A stretch of 64,000 bases of DNA from Ectocarpus siliculosus (taxonomy: Eukaryota; Sar; Phaeophyceae; Ectocarpales; Ectocarpaceae): contig FN649742.1 of assembly GCA_000310025.1 (NCBI GenBank), positions 1,472,100-1,536,099 on the forward strand, in the 5' to 3' direction. Of the stretch, positions 10,313-22,500 are shown one piece after another. How positions within the stretch are numbered: the stretch's first letter is position 1; every line of letters begins with the position of its first letter. The notes under the pieces are model-generated. The model was not told the DNA's origin. It made no database searches and was given only the letters and a program-made list of their open reading frames with translations. A program made the position numbers and the translations under genes.

Positions 10313-12897
10313 GTGCCCCTGTCCCTCTCCTTTGTGATGTATATATATATCTCTAACTTCTGTCTCATCCGTCGTTCAATCAGCGCATCCAGCCGTGCGT
10401 GGTGGTGTGGGTCTGGGGTGCGGATCTCGGATCTCGCAGAGAACAGCGGCCCCGTGTTTCATTTTCGCATGTAGGGTATCAGTGCATGGAGTAGGTGCAC
10501 GTCGTCGTGGTCCTTTGTTTTTTGTACACTGCTGTTGCCACACCCTGCAAGTCACCATCCCCCCTGGGTACGCCTGGAGAGAAGATCCCTACGACATACC
10601 TTGAACCCGGCTGCTCCCCACAGCAACGGCAGCGGTATTAACGTAACCGCAACAGCAACAGCAAAGTCAATGTGCAACCACATCTCCTGCTGACAACCTC
10701 AACGACGACAAGCAGCAGGTGTGTGCCCTTTCGACGTGGGTTCTGCGAGCAGCAGAGTTACCGAGGTGGCGAGTGTTAGAGATGATGGCGTCCACACCCT
10801 GTCTCTACGATCCAGACGCTGTAGGAACAAAGGAGCTACTGCTGTAGTTCATTGTTTCGAAAAATCGACACAGTTGCTGCCATCCTACGGAGGCGTCGGT
10901 GGTACGCACAGGTCTGCGGAGAGAACATCACTGATCCTTCAGGCTTAAACGGGCTCAAAGAAGCCCAGTATCGGCAGGTTTCTTCCCCATTCACTGCTGT
11001 AAAGACTTCAACACATCTCTCAGAATGAATATCTCGAACGGCTTGAAGTCCGTTTTTTATGTTAGACTATGTGTTCGTTGATATATGTGTACTTGTATGT
11101 ATGGCTCGTACTGTTTTGACAACAAAAACTCAGGAACGAAAACGGCGGTGCGTGGATCTGGTTCTTTAAGTATCCTTAAGCCCGTACCTGTGGATGACAG
11201 ACGAACGTAAAACAATAGCGTGTCGCCGGAAGACTCATCGTCTGCTGTTTCTGTTTCGATCGGGGAAGATATGACACACTGTACACGTGAGAGGAAGCCC
11301 GCCGATAAACCCAGCTAGTGGTGGAAGTGAAGTCATTACTGCACGGCGCGTCAGACCGTTTATGGTCTCAAAATCTTGGAAATTTATCTTCAAATGTTGT
11401 CCAACATTTGCGCGCGAATATCTGCCAGAGGAACATTTGAGTATCGCTTTTATGCGCAAAAATATCTGATCGTGTGGTTTTCTCGGAATGCATCAGAAGT
11501 GCGGCGGGAATCGTGGTCTGCTACTACCAAACGATTTGTGACATACAAACCACAAATGCGTCATGGAAACTGAATGTAACGAGCTCGCAAAGGGCTCCCG
11601 ACAACCCTTGATGCGCTGAGCTGATGCTGTTCCCGCCAATATGTGGCGATAGCGCTCCGGGCGTGCGAGAAAACATGTTCACGGTGTCAAAAAGATACCA
11701 AAACGTGCGTCAGCGCTTCCCAACGGCAAAAAGTCGGCCGCTTGAGAGGACACGTGAGTACAAAACTATCCAGCTCTGGCCCGTTAGACCATCGATTCAC
11801 GTGTTGTCTTCTTGGGTGTCTTCTCCATCAACGACTCTCATCCGGTTGCGCGCGGGTTGGCAGTGGCCGTGCTCAGTGGGCAGGGAGGCACATCGTTGTG
11901 CGCACAAAGTTGTGGACACAACGTTTTGACCTGTCTATTTTTCAATTGAATATAGAGGGCTTGTTCCTCCGTCCCAAAAAATACTTTTTCAACACATCGA
12001 CTTCACAGCGACGCGCCTCCCTGCCTCTTCAGTACGTCCACTGCTGAACCACGCACAACCGGATGAGAGCCGTTGATGGAGAAGACACCCAAGAAGACAA
12101 AACATGAATCGATGGTCTAGAGGACGAGAGCTGGATAGTTTTGTACTCACGTCTCCTCTCGAGCCGCCGACTTTTTGCCGTTCGGAAACACAAACCACGT
12201 TTTCTCCGTGCCCTCCAAACCACCCGCCTGTTTGCTTTTTGTGCACGCTTGACGAGCTCCCGCCATGTATCAGCCGGCAAAACGTTGACACCGTGACTCT
12301 AGGGTTGTCCGGATCCCTCTACAAGCTTGCTACGTTGAGTGTGCGCTGCGCAGTGGTTGGTGTTTAGGACGGAAGGGGCGGTTGGCTACTAATCTCGCCG
12401 CTTTCGGACAAGATTTTCGCGACCTGCCCCATTTCAAAATGTTTGTCGAACATTTTGTCGAACGAGCGACTTTTGCCCCATTTGAAAATCTTTGGGAATA
12501 TTTTGCCAAAGATTTTCTCCCATAAAAAGTGAAACAAGATCTTGTTCCGCAAATATTTGAAAATTTTTGACATTTTCGCAAAGATTTGGCGACCATACAC
12601 ATGGGTCTCACCTTTGTTTTACTGCGCACAAGATAGAGTTCGTTGACGTCCACGTCGTGGGAGACAAAAAAAAAACACAAATCAAGATCGTTACATAAAG
12701 TTGAGATGGTTGTGCAAGGCAAATGTGCCGTAAGAACGAGAGATGCGATGCTGCGCTGGTCCTTGGAAGTAATCTCCCCTAATCTGGTGCACGTCTGGTC
12801 GGGACATAAAAAACGCATCTTGCGTCATCTGTCCTCTACTACAATCCGTACAGGCCAACCACGACGATAAACACCAGCAGGGCCGTGTAAGGCCCCC
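10313..12897. other. Divergent intergenic region, IFT74 / EF-hand gene
   Basis: No convincing exon was found. The region holds the second copy of a diverged repeat (10965-11085), a CTACTGCTGTAG motif (10836-10847), AT-rich stretches with short hairpins such as CAAATGTTGTCCAACATTTG (11392-11411), and a large inverted repeat (11721-12182). Both flanking genes start outward from here, so their promoters should lie within it. Confidence 0.6.
11721..12182. repeat. Inverted repeat, 174-bp arms (foldback or MITE-like)
   Basis: The left arm 11721-11894 and right arm 12009-12182 are reverse complements at roughly 85-90% identity by eye, separated by 114 bp. Both arms contain GAGTACAAAACTATCCAGCT and CTTCTTGGGTGTCTTCTCCA on opposite strands. 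Open frames in the arms match each other only because of this symmetry. No clear target duplication was found. Confidence 0.8.
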
Positions 12898-14552
12898 ATG
12901 GGTAACACCTCGGCGTCCCAGAAGGACAGCTCTGCGAACGCGCCGCGGGCGGCGAAAGACCTCGACGACCTACTCCCTGCCTTGCGCGAGAGGTTCGAGG
13001 AACTCGCGGGGCTCCCGGCATCGGAAGCACCACTACCACCACCACGAGGTGCGGCAGTGGCGACAACAGCCTCGGAGGGCCACGTCCGGCAAAAGCAGCA
13101 GCAGCAGCAGCAGCAGGAGAAGGAAGAGGAGGAGTGCTTCGTCTTTTTCGACGACTGGTGGTATTTGCCGGGGCCGAGGGGTGCGGAGGTGGCGAAGAGG
13201 CTGTACGGCGTGCTGGACGCCAACGGGGACGGCAGGTTAAGCTTCGAGGTACTGCTGTTGTGCTACTGCCGTCGCGCCTTGTTGTTGCCGTAGGACCGAC
13301 TGCGTGCGAGCGCGGGAAATATTGAGGTGGTATGACGCCAAGGGGTGGCGAGCAGGGGGAAAGAGAGAGAGAGAGACAGAGAGACAGAGAGACAGAGAGA
13401 GAGTCAGAGAGAGACAGAGAGAGGCAGAGAGAGGCAGCAGACTAGAGGCAGAGACAGGCGGATCAGCACGTTTGATGCACGCCTACTGCGCAAACATCAA
13501 AGGATGATGTCAGGCAGAACGATTGGTGAGCGTTGGACGCAAGGTCGCGGTCGGTGTAGGATAACATGGATCGATCGCTTTGCCGTGTGAAACAGAGCGA
13601 TAGATTCGCAGTTCCCACGTCAGCAGTGAGTGCCAGGAAGCTGAAGAAGGACGTGTTGACAGCGCACACAAAGAGGTGTGTAAACCTTGTCTACTTCATG
13701 ATGGTGGGGAGATCCCTTCACGTTCGGCGCCCATGGACGTTTGCTTGCGTGCTAGACCTCACCGCTCACTGATAACGAACTCCGCCCCCCCCCCCGTCCC
13801 TCTATTCCGGTCTTCTCCCTTTATGTTTATATCGCCCCGTCTGCGTACCAATAATGCACCGTGTCCTGTTTTAAACCCGCTGTACCTAACCTGCGTGCCG
13901 AGGCATGCTGATGCCAAACCGCACATCCGCAGGAGTTCGCCGGCGCGGCATGTCTTCTCAAGGGCTCTCCACACCAGACCAAGCTCGAACGTAAGCTACT
14001 GTGTACTCGAGTGACGCATGCTCTTGCTGCGGCCACGAACTGGTCTGATTTCACTGCTTGTGTTTTGCGTCGAAGCGGTCGATTGGCTGAGAGTGTATAG
14101 AGCGAACCCCCCGCACTTGAGAACCAAGGGAGCGCGCGATCCAGCAAGCGAGGGGTATCTGTTGTCCAAGCTGAGACGAAATGTATGGACAAGATGCTCC
14201 GTGCCACAAAGGGAAAAATGCAACCTCTTTGTGTGACGAATCGCGGAACTCACGCCCCTCTCTCCCGTCCCACCGTTACCTCGTCTCGGTGTTGCGATTC
14301 CATTCGTGGTTTTGACGCGACGGGTCGCTGGCCAATACTAATGTCGAAACTGCTACGCACCGAAAAAGTCCTCTTCAGGATGTACGGAGACGCTAGCAGA
14401 GGCGGGCTCGTCGGTAGGGAAGGGCTGAAAGCTCTGATCCTGGACGTTATCGCTGCGTCTCCGCCGTTACTCACGCCGCCGGCGCTTGCTGTCACTGGTG
14501 GCGGCGGCGGCAGCAGCAGTGAGTCGCCGCGTTCGTCGTCTGCTTGGGCTCT

Positions 14553-14588
<36 letters not shown>

Positions 14589-16663
14589 GCAACAGCAGCA
14601 ACCGGACTTCGAGAAGGAGCTGGGGGGCATCCTTGCCAAGATGGCTGACGTAGTACTCACCGAGGTAACACGCATCGTTATCCCACTGAGCGAGTTTTAC
14701 TCCGTATGTTGTGTTGTTTATTTGTAGACCGGTCTGGTCTGGCGGCCGGGTATCCGGGCCGTGGATTGGTCGGGCCGTGGATTGGTCGGGCCGTGGATTG
14801 GTCGGGCAATTGGTTTCAGCATTTGGCGGCCTGTTGACGGGCTAAATGATGAGGCCGTTGTTGGAGCATCATAATAGGACCCGTGTCTTTTATTAAGTCG
14901 ATTTGACGGAGTGCTATCCACAGACTCGAAGCAACTTAAGGGAGCATGGGTGGAGTTGTTTGGATCTTCACATGGCTAGCTTGATTTTTTGTAAGTTTGT
15001 TGTGGGTCGTGTGCATCAAGCTGTTTTTTCGGTACAGTATTACAGTCGACGCTTGTTGAGATCGCGTGCGTTTGGCAGGCGCAGTTTCGATCGGTCGTGT
15101 AGTGTTGGCCGGTCTCTATTTGATTGGATGACGACAAGAACCAAGTTTAGTAGAGAAAGAGAGATGGGGGGAGAGAAAAAAACGCTTTACCATACCGTAC
15201 TTTCATCATTGGGACGATCTGTTATTTGTTTGGATGCATCAGAAATCAGGCGTCTTCCTACTATGAGGGGACGCACATCGACACTGGTGCTATTGTCTTT
15301 CGCGGTAGGGAAGCTCGCACGTTGTCATCTCCTTGAATTGCGGGTTCGGCAGACAGCCGACTGTGTTTTCTGTCGTTCGAGACCTTGTGTCTTGTATCAA
15401 CTCGAGCGGGAACGAGAAATGTTGGCACGCCCGAACGTTGACTACTCTTGTGCAAGTAATTGTGACGTCATGCCTTAAAATAGAACCCGAAGATAGGTTT
15501 TGTGGCCTCAGAGGCAGCGGACGGGCGCGCGAGTGACATACCTAATCTCTACCAACTTGGACGTTGCGGAATCCCCGCCCCCCCCCCCCCCACTAACACC
15601 TTCCTCTGACGTCACTTCCTCGACGTCCTGTTCCCTTGCTGTTTGCGGGGATGTCGGCAGTACGACGCGGACAACGACGGCCTGCTGACGGAGAAGGAAT
15701 GGAGGGCCTACCTCAAGGTGAGCTATGCTGCGTGCTATTACTTCAATCAAGGTAGTCGGTGGGTTTTTCGGGGATTCGGGGTGTGCTGACTCTCCCTTCA
15801 CGAATTGTGTTGATGCCAAGGGTATTGTTGTGGTAGGTTTTAAGTCTTGTCGATCTGCAATCAAGAAGTTATCATTAACGGTCGACGGCTGCATCAAGAC
15901 AGGGTGAAGACTCCTGGTCGGGGTCAATACTGACCTCGTGTGCGTGCCTCTTCATCTGTACACGTGTCCACAAATTCCCAAAATCTTGCTCTCAACTTCA
16001 ACTCTGCTGACAGTCCATACTTTTGTTCCGACGAATCTAAGATTCCGTCCAGTTCTCTCAAAGACCTGTCCAATCCCCTCAAACTCATACACCGATATAT
16101 ATACCGATCCACCTCGTAACCCTCCGATAGTTCAGATACCGTTTCAAATATTTCCCACTCTTTTCCACCTGCAGTAAATAGTATCTTTCCAAATAGTACG
16201 CGAAATTGCACTCAATTCACACCAGCCCTGTTCAACCCCCCACTTTTACCCCTAGTTACCCGTTAATAACCCAGTTCCAGGAAGAGCGGCCCGATTGCAC
16301 CACAGGATGGACTTGGGTTGCCAAGTAGCAGGCGGTTTCGGCGAGAGGGGGCGCTGGGCGTTCTCTGAAATCCATGTAGCTAAGTATCGGCCGTGAGCAG
16401 GTTCGAAAGGTGTTCAGCGATGTGCAAGCTCGAGACGTGTTGCTCTACATACGCATGTGACACCACCACGCCCTATCCCACGCAATGCATGAAACGCAAT
16501 GCATGAAACGCCATCACCTTACCCCGCCGCCCTGACACACACACCCGCGTATGTATGTGTTCGTTTTTCATTCGCCTGTGCCCCACAGCAAGAGGAGGAC
16601 TCCGTGATCGCTTTCCTCGATACCCTCAGCGATAGCGTCGGAAACTTGCTCCTGCCACCCTGA
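12898..16663 (+). CDS. EF-hand calcium-binding protein with polyQ tracts
   Basis: Five exons join in phase into about 278 residues: 12898-13248, 13933-13990, 14369-14664, 15661-15717, 16589-16663 (TGA). The N-terminus MGNTSAS fits an N-myristoylation signal, so membrane attachment is possible. The first EF loop, DANGDGRLSFEE, is split by intron 1. The second (GDASRGGLVGRE, around residues 145-156) lacks most acidic ligands and may not bind calcium. The last, DADNDGLLTEKE, is canonical. Gln runs of 8 (exon 1) and 11 plus 4 (exon 3) and a Gly/Ser linker interrupt the fold. Exon 2 (EFAGAACLLKGSPHQTKLE) supplies the helix after loop 1 and fits NCS- or CIB-type sensors. Exon 3's acceptor (AAAAAG) is weak but follows a TACTAAT branch-like site. 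The target protein is unknown. Confidence 0.82.
13357..13445. repeat. GAGACAGA microsatellite in EF-hand gene intron 1
   Basis: About 90 bp of purine-rich GAGACAGA and GAGAGAGTCAGA units lie in the first intron. The open frames through it are low-complexity artefacts. Confidence 0.85.
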
Positions 16664-19513
16664 CAACCCCATCTTGCTCTTGGGACTGTTCCCCTTGACA
16701 ACGGGGTGGCTTAGAGAAAGGTATCGCGCGTAGACAAAAGAGGTCGCTGTTTTGTTTCCGTGGCCGACTGTGTGTGGACACCACGTCGCTGTTGCACGAT
16801 AGAATCCCGCCTCCATGTGGTGTATGCTCTTTCGCACTCCACACGTAGGCCAGACGGGATTACCTTGGACGATGTGTACGGCACTGACTCGGGATAGACC
16901 GTTTCCGGGCCGCTTACCGTCGCTAGCTGTGATGTGCCAGTTAGTTGTGTCTGTCAAGTCGACCGAGCGGGGGGGGGCTGGCTTTGCGACCTCTCTCCAA
17001 CTTGGCCTGATTTTGATGCAGGTTCCCCAAAGTGAAGTCCGACCTTAAAGGATGGTCGTAGACCATAGCAGTAGACTAGTGCATAAATTGCCAACCTTGT
17101 AGAGATGACAACATATTTTTGCTAAAAGAAGGAAGAGGGTATGTATTTTGCCTTGTGATACGGGGAAGCACTGCTGTATGTGGTAGCACTTTTACATCTC
17201 GGTGCGTACCGACATGGCCTGGCCGTGCTTTAACTATGCAGACTAGAGATGGAATTGAAGAGGGCTGGACTAGGGATGGATGGATCTGCACGAATAAGGT
17301 GTTTGGCTCGAATGGAGTAGGTCTGGATACAAAGGCGACACTACAGCAGTAGAGAGGAAGGATGATTTTTGCCGAAAGAGAGGTCTCGACAATGGACTAC
17401 GGATTTGGGATATGGACTTCTGGTGCGCGCAATGCCCGGGTAGGTTTCCTTGAGGGACGAAGTAAAGCTAACGATGTAGATAACTGGCTAGGTGCTTCAG
17501 TTTCGGGTGCAGTAGTGCCAATGGGAGGTACAGGGGGAGTCTCTTGCTGTCCATTTCAACGGAATACGGAATAACCTGGAGCGGTCGGCATGAAGTACCC
17601 GGGGCAAGATAAAGTCACCCGGCAAGGAGAGAATGTCGTAGACCAGGTACTGCGAGAGAGAAGGGTTGGTACGTTACGGAGTTCACCAGGTGCTCGTGCG
17701 CTTGTAGACAAACAGAGGGGCCAGGTTCGTACACCTCTCGAATAGATTAAACATCAGCGACACCGAATTCTTCGTTTCGCGTGGGTGACACCGTTACACC
17801 TATGAACCCGTGGGTCAATGCGTCTCTCTATCAAGACAATGTTCACGAAAGGTCCGGGGGGCGGTTACATTCTGAGAGGTGATGCGAAACGCGGACGATC
17901 TGTTTCTCTCGGCGGCGGGGGGGTGTCAGCTCCAAGAAGAGGAGGGCAAAACATGCCTATGGCAAAGGGTGGCATGGTATTGACATGAGAGCTGGTAGGA
18001 GTCTAGGGGTCCTGTTGCCCTGCATCCCACGGTCATCTTCTCGACAAGGAAAAGAAAGGCAGAAACAGAACACGTTTTTCTCTTTGTCCCCTGTCTCTGC
18101 ACGCTTGTCAAACGCCACAGCTTCACCTCGCCTTCAAGCTGGTCGAGGCTGGTTTTCGCCGACAGAAAACGCAGAAAACGCGTGGAGAATTGCGCACTTA
18201 AACACGGTGGCTTGCCCCCCGAAACGGTCCTACAACCCCTCACCAAAACTCAAGAGACGCACCGACATCCCGCGGGACGAGATGATTCTTTCGAGTGGCC
18301 CGTTTTCGGAAACGCGCAAGAATCGAGGTCAGAGCCTTGCTCCTGTACAGACGCTTGTTGTCCAGTCAAGAAGCCCTGGAAATAGCTCGCCTCTGACACA
18401 GGACGCCACCAGACTAAACATGGAACAAAAAAGACAACAAGCCCAAAACAACCACGCCTGTGCGCAAGTCATCTCCATGCTGTTATCGTGCGTCTGCCTA
18501 ATGTCCCATTTACTTTCGCACGTGTTCAGGCAATTGTCGCTGGGGACACACACACAACTACAGACCAGTCGAGAGAGCACAACAAGCTGCAGGGCAACAA
18601 TGCGTAGGAACACAAAACAGTTCGAAGATTACGCGTGTGCGGGCATGTGTTGCGACAACACACGCGAGTACAGAACATTAGAGAAACACTTCATGATAGT
18701 TTACAAGATTTTAGCGGAGAATGCAAAGTCTCAGACGGGGTTGCCTATTTCCGTACCCCCCCCCCCCCCAAGTCTCGTCGAAATAATCACCGCGGCACCC
18801 CGCCGCCGCCGCCGTTGCTGAGTGATGTAGAAGCGCGGCCAACATATTACCGAGCAACATTTTCCTCTTCACACGGGCAAAAGCCAACTGACGCAACGAG
18901 CGACGTATGCCTTCGACGGACCGGACAAAATTGCACCCGTCCCCCCCCCCTTCCCGCTGCATCCCCGCACAAGAAACCAAACAATGACAAGCTTTTTCAG
19001 AACAAGACCGGTGCAGATTTCGCACGACGTGAACGATCCAACTAGGTATCCCACCTCTCAGGCACATGCGATTCAGCCCTATACCTGGCGTGCCAACCTG
19101 ATGTATTAGTCCCTTGGCATGCACAGGCTCCTACTTTTTGCCCCTAGTATTTCCTTTAGGAGACGAAGTACGGTTTCGTGGCGCTCTCAGCCAGGTGACT
19201 GCGCCAACGTAAATCGTGCCACACTTCCATGCTGGGGTGCGCCCCGCATGCAGCAAAACTCGACGACACACACCCCAGGACATGAAAATAAGCAGCACCG
19301 TGGGAAATACCGCGAACGTTGTTCTTCCTGGTCCGCGAGGACGTGCGTGACCGCATCTTTGCTAGCCCGTCATCCCGCACACACTGTCACCCCAAAGCAA
19401 ATAAAACGCGCAGGGGCTCGCCCCAGGTGGGCTGACCCCGCAAGTCAAGTCAGGCCGCCTTCCTCTCTCCACCCCCTGCCAGAGCGCTCACAAACCACAG
19501 ACCAGCTCTAGCT
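16664..19513. other. Tail-to-tail intergenic region
   Basis: No conserved exon was seen between the 3' ends of the EF-hand gene and the TPR gene. A long open frame at 17985-18821 has low-complexity Arg/Pro/Ser composition and no family resemblance. The interval holds an inverted pair of CTACTGCTGTAG-type motifs (17169 and 17341) and homopolymer C/G runs. Confidence 0.55.
17169..17352. repeat. Candidate small inverted-repeat element
   Basis: The interval starts with CACTGCTGTATG and ends with CTACAGCAGTAG, so ACTGCTGTA forms short terminal inverted repeats about 184 bp apart. The interior is non-coding. The termini are only about 9-10 bp and no target duplication is clear, so this may be chance pairing of the dispersed motif. 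Confidence 0.35.
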
Positions 19514-22500
19514 TCAGCTGGCGTTCTTCAGCTGCTGGACTACCCTGTTAAGGCGGTGCTGCATCCCGTTGGCCAGGGAAAGGTTCGCGGAGCCCACCTT
19601 GTCCTGTGGCATTGTCAACACCGTGCGGACGTCCTGCAGCGCGAAACGGTACCTGTGTTCCGTGGTGTGCGGTCAAAGTTTGCGAGAAACGGTACGGTCC
19701 CCCGTAAGGAAAGGGTTTAGTCTCCTGTATTGTTTCGTTGGCACGTTCGGGATGGCACAGCGATCGATTCCACCGCGAATCGCGCAGCGGTTCCTGCTTG
19801 CAACTATTCAACGATCATGGTGTGTGCGTGTATGGTACTAGACTTCGTAGTCTACCAATGTTGTCTTCGGGTCGGCCCATTCTCCAACAAAGAGAATGAC
19901 CCACACATACTTTCGGAATCGCTTATGACGATATTGCTTTGCTCTATATGGCCGCAATGCCCACAGCGACTGACCGGAAAACCAGTAAACATGCCGCCTT
20001 TTTCGTGTCAGTAGAGTACCCCGGTCACCGTCTACGCCCCCCCTCCTCCCCCCCCCCCNNNNNNNNNNNNNNNNNNNNNNNNNNNNNNNNNNNNNNNNNN
20101 NNNNNNNNNNNNNNNNNNNNNNNNNNNNNNNNNNNNNNNNNNNNNNNNNNNNNNNNNNNNNNNNNNNNNNNNNNNNNNNNNNNNNNNNNNNNNNNNNNNN
20201 NNNNNNNNNNNNNNNNNNNNNNNNNNNNNCTCCAATGCCTGCGCTCTCCTGACCAGCGCCTTGACGTTCTCCGGCTCTACCTCGAGCACCGCGGTGGTGT
20301 CCTCGACCGTGGCGTCGAAGTTTGACAGCTGCTTGTAGCAGGCGGAGCGGTTGCTGTAGCACTTGATGGCCAGCTCGCTCCTCTTGTCCGGGAGGCTGTC
20401 GAGGCACTCGGTGTACTTCACGATCGCGTCCTGCAGATCGACGAAAAAGAACAACAAAGCAAGAGCAACCAAGAGCAATGTCAAGCAAACGCAACGCAAG
20501 CGAAGGCGGAGCGGACAGAATCATGTCGTCAGAGCCGCAGTGAACTACCCGGAACTCGGATATTGAGAAATCACGACACCAGCGCCGTTAAGCGCTATAT
20601 CATGGGTCGTGGGCTCGATAGTACATACCCGGATGTGGTATGCACATGTGGGGTTACCGTTGGCGGAGGTATACCAGCGGCGCCCAAAATTTCGAAACCC
20701 ACGTGCGCATCGACATACCATGCACAACGGTGGCCTTGTTCGAACGTTCATACCGTCACCCGTTCGGAAGCCGACCCAACGCACTTCACCGCTCACAACC
20801 GTACCCACCGTCGCGTGCCGTCCCTGTCTCGGACTTGACACCCTCGCCCATTGCCGTTCAAACGCGAACGCCCCTTGCACATTCACCATCGCCATCATAC
20901 CCACCACCCTCACATGTCCAACGCCAAGAAACACCCGCGTCGAACAACGCCATGGTAAGCAAAAAACTTGAAAAAACTCCTCTTATCATACACAAACACA
21001 CCTCGAAGGAAGCCTTCCTGTAAAAGTCGTCCCCCTTCTCCTTCAGCAGCGCCGTGGAGCTGAGGCCTGATTTCCGAGATCGTTCCGCGGCCTCGAACTT
21101 GGGCTTGGCGCGGTCTTGCACGGCCTGCAAGTCCTTGTTCCCGGCGTCCAGGCGCATACCCGCTTCGACCGCCTTCATCGCGGCACCGTAGTCTCCGGCC
21201 TTGAGCTGGGCCTCTGCCTGGGCGACAAACTGGGAAACCTGCGGTGTTCCGACGTGGCATGGACGACAATCCCGACGGGCGGGCGAGGACGGGGACGAGA
21301 ATTTAGTAATCTGCACCGCTTGGCATCAGGCGTATGTCCGCCGGCTGCTGTCAAGCCTGCTGCAGTAGGGTGGGACTGACAGAATCTCGGGATAAGGCTG
21401 AAGGGGTGTGTGGCGTTAGAGGCATCAGTTGGACAGAGTGGTGCACACCCGGTAGGCCGCGAAATGCAGATAATCCGCTAGGTATTTTACTCTCACGCAG
21501 CCTAATCTAAACCGAGGGGTTCCGTGTCTACGACGTCACACTACTGCTGTGTAAAAGTTTTACCCTTACTGCATGCCAATACACTTGCGTCCTTCAAGAC
21601 CTGCAGTCGCAAAATCACTTCCTCCAACCGGTTCGTCGCGTGCGTTCGCAAGCACGACGCTCAGCACCGGGTACTAGATACGGGATACCCTCTGGGGAGG
21701 GGGGAGGGGGGGATACCCTCGACAGAGAATCACCCAAGCAGGCTGTAAAGAACAAGATGTGTGCTCCCATCTTGCGCCAGTCCTTTCGGAATGAAACGAC
21801 ACAAACGGCCGCAGATGCAGCGGACGGGCCTATGGCAGCGGACACTTCGTTCGAAAGCAGGGTCTTCAAGGCCCTCGTAAACCAGCCAATCGGGAAAACT
21901 CGCGGCAAAATTAACAGCAAGCTCCACGGCAGTCATCAGTCCACACTCCACACGCATGTCTCGCTACCTTTTCCCCTCGGATAAGCTCGTCGATCTCCTT
22001 CAGGTTCTTCTTAAGATCGGCGTTGCGTGGCTCCACGCACAAGCCCCGCTGTCATCCAAAAACCGTGAAGCACACGAAGACCCGGTCCAATCGGCCGCGA
22101 GCAAGCCCAGATGAGGGTGTCGCACAACAGGGGAGGGCGGGAAATTGGCGTGAGAGTAGCTTACACTAAAGGCAACGAAAAGCTACTTGTCAACACATAA
22201 TTTCGAACTATTTCCATGTCATTGTCGTGTCAGAGAGAGCGCGGGCGCTTCGCCGCAGCCCATCGGCACTATTGATTATGCCGTCCTGCCTGAGGGCTGA
22301 AGAAGCAAACGCTACAAGCCTACAGCTCAAGTGCCGCAACAAAACAACAGAGAACACCAAGAAAAAACGGCGTCGCCTCCAATCGTCGGTTCAACAGAGC
22401 GACGAGCAGTGCTGCTGTGACCCCCAGAGGACGGGACGAACAACTTAAGTGGTACCGACGAAAACATACCGAGGGGCGACGATGGGGGGCACGACACCTA

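Noticed and set aside
11643-12291. Similar open frames on both strands suggesting a conserved gene pair
   Set aside because: The similarity comes entirely from the inverted repeat 11721-12182.
17985-18821. 278-codon plus-strand open frame
   Set aside because: Composition is low-complexity and basic, there is no family resemblance, and no convincing splice or start context. It lies where the TPR gene's 3' UTR would be. Open frames of this size occur in GC-rich non-coding DNA here.
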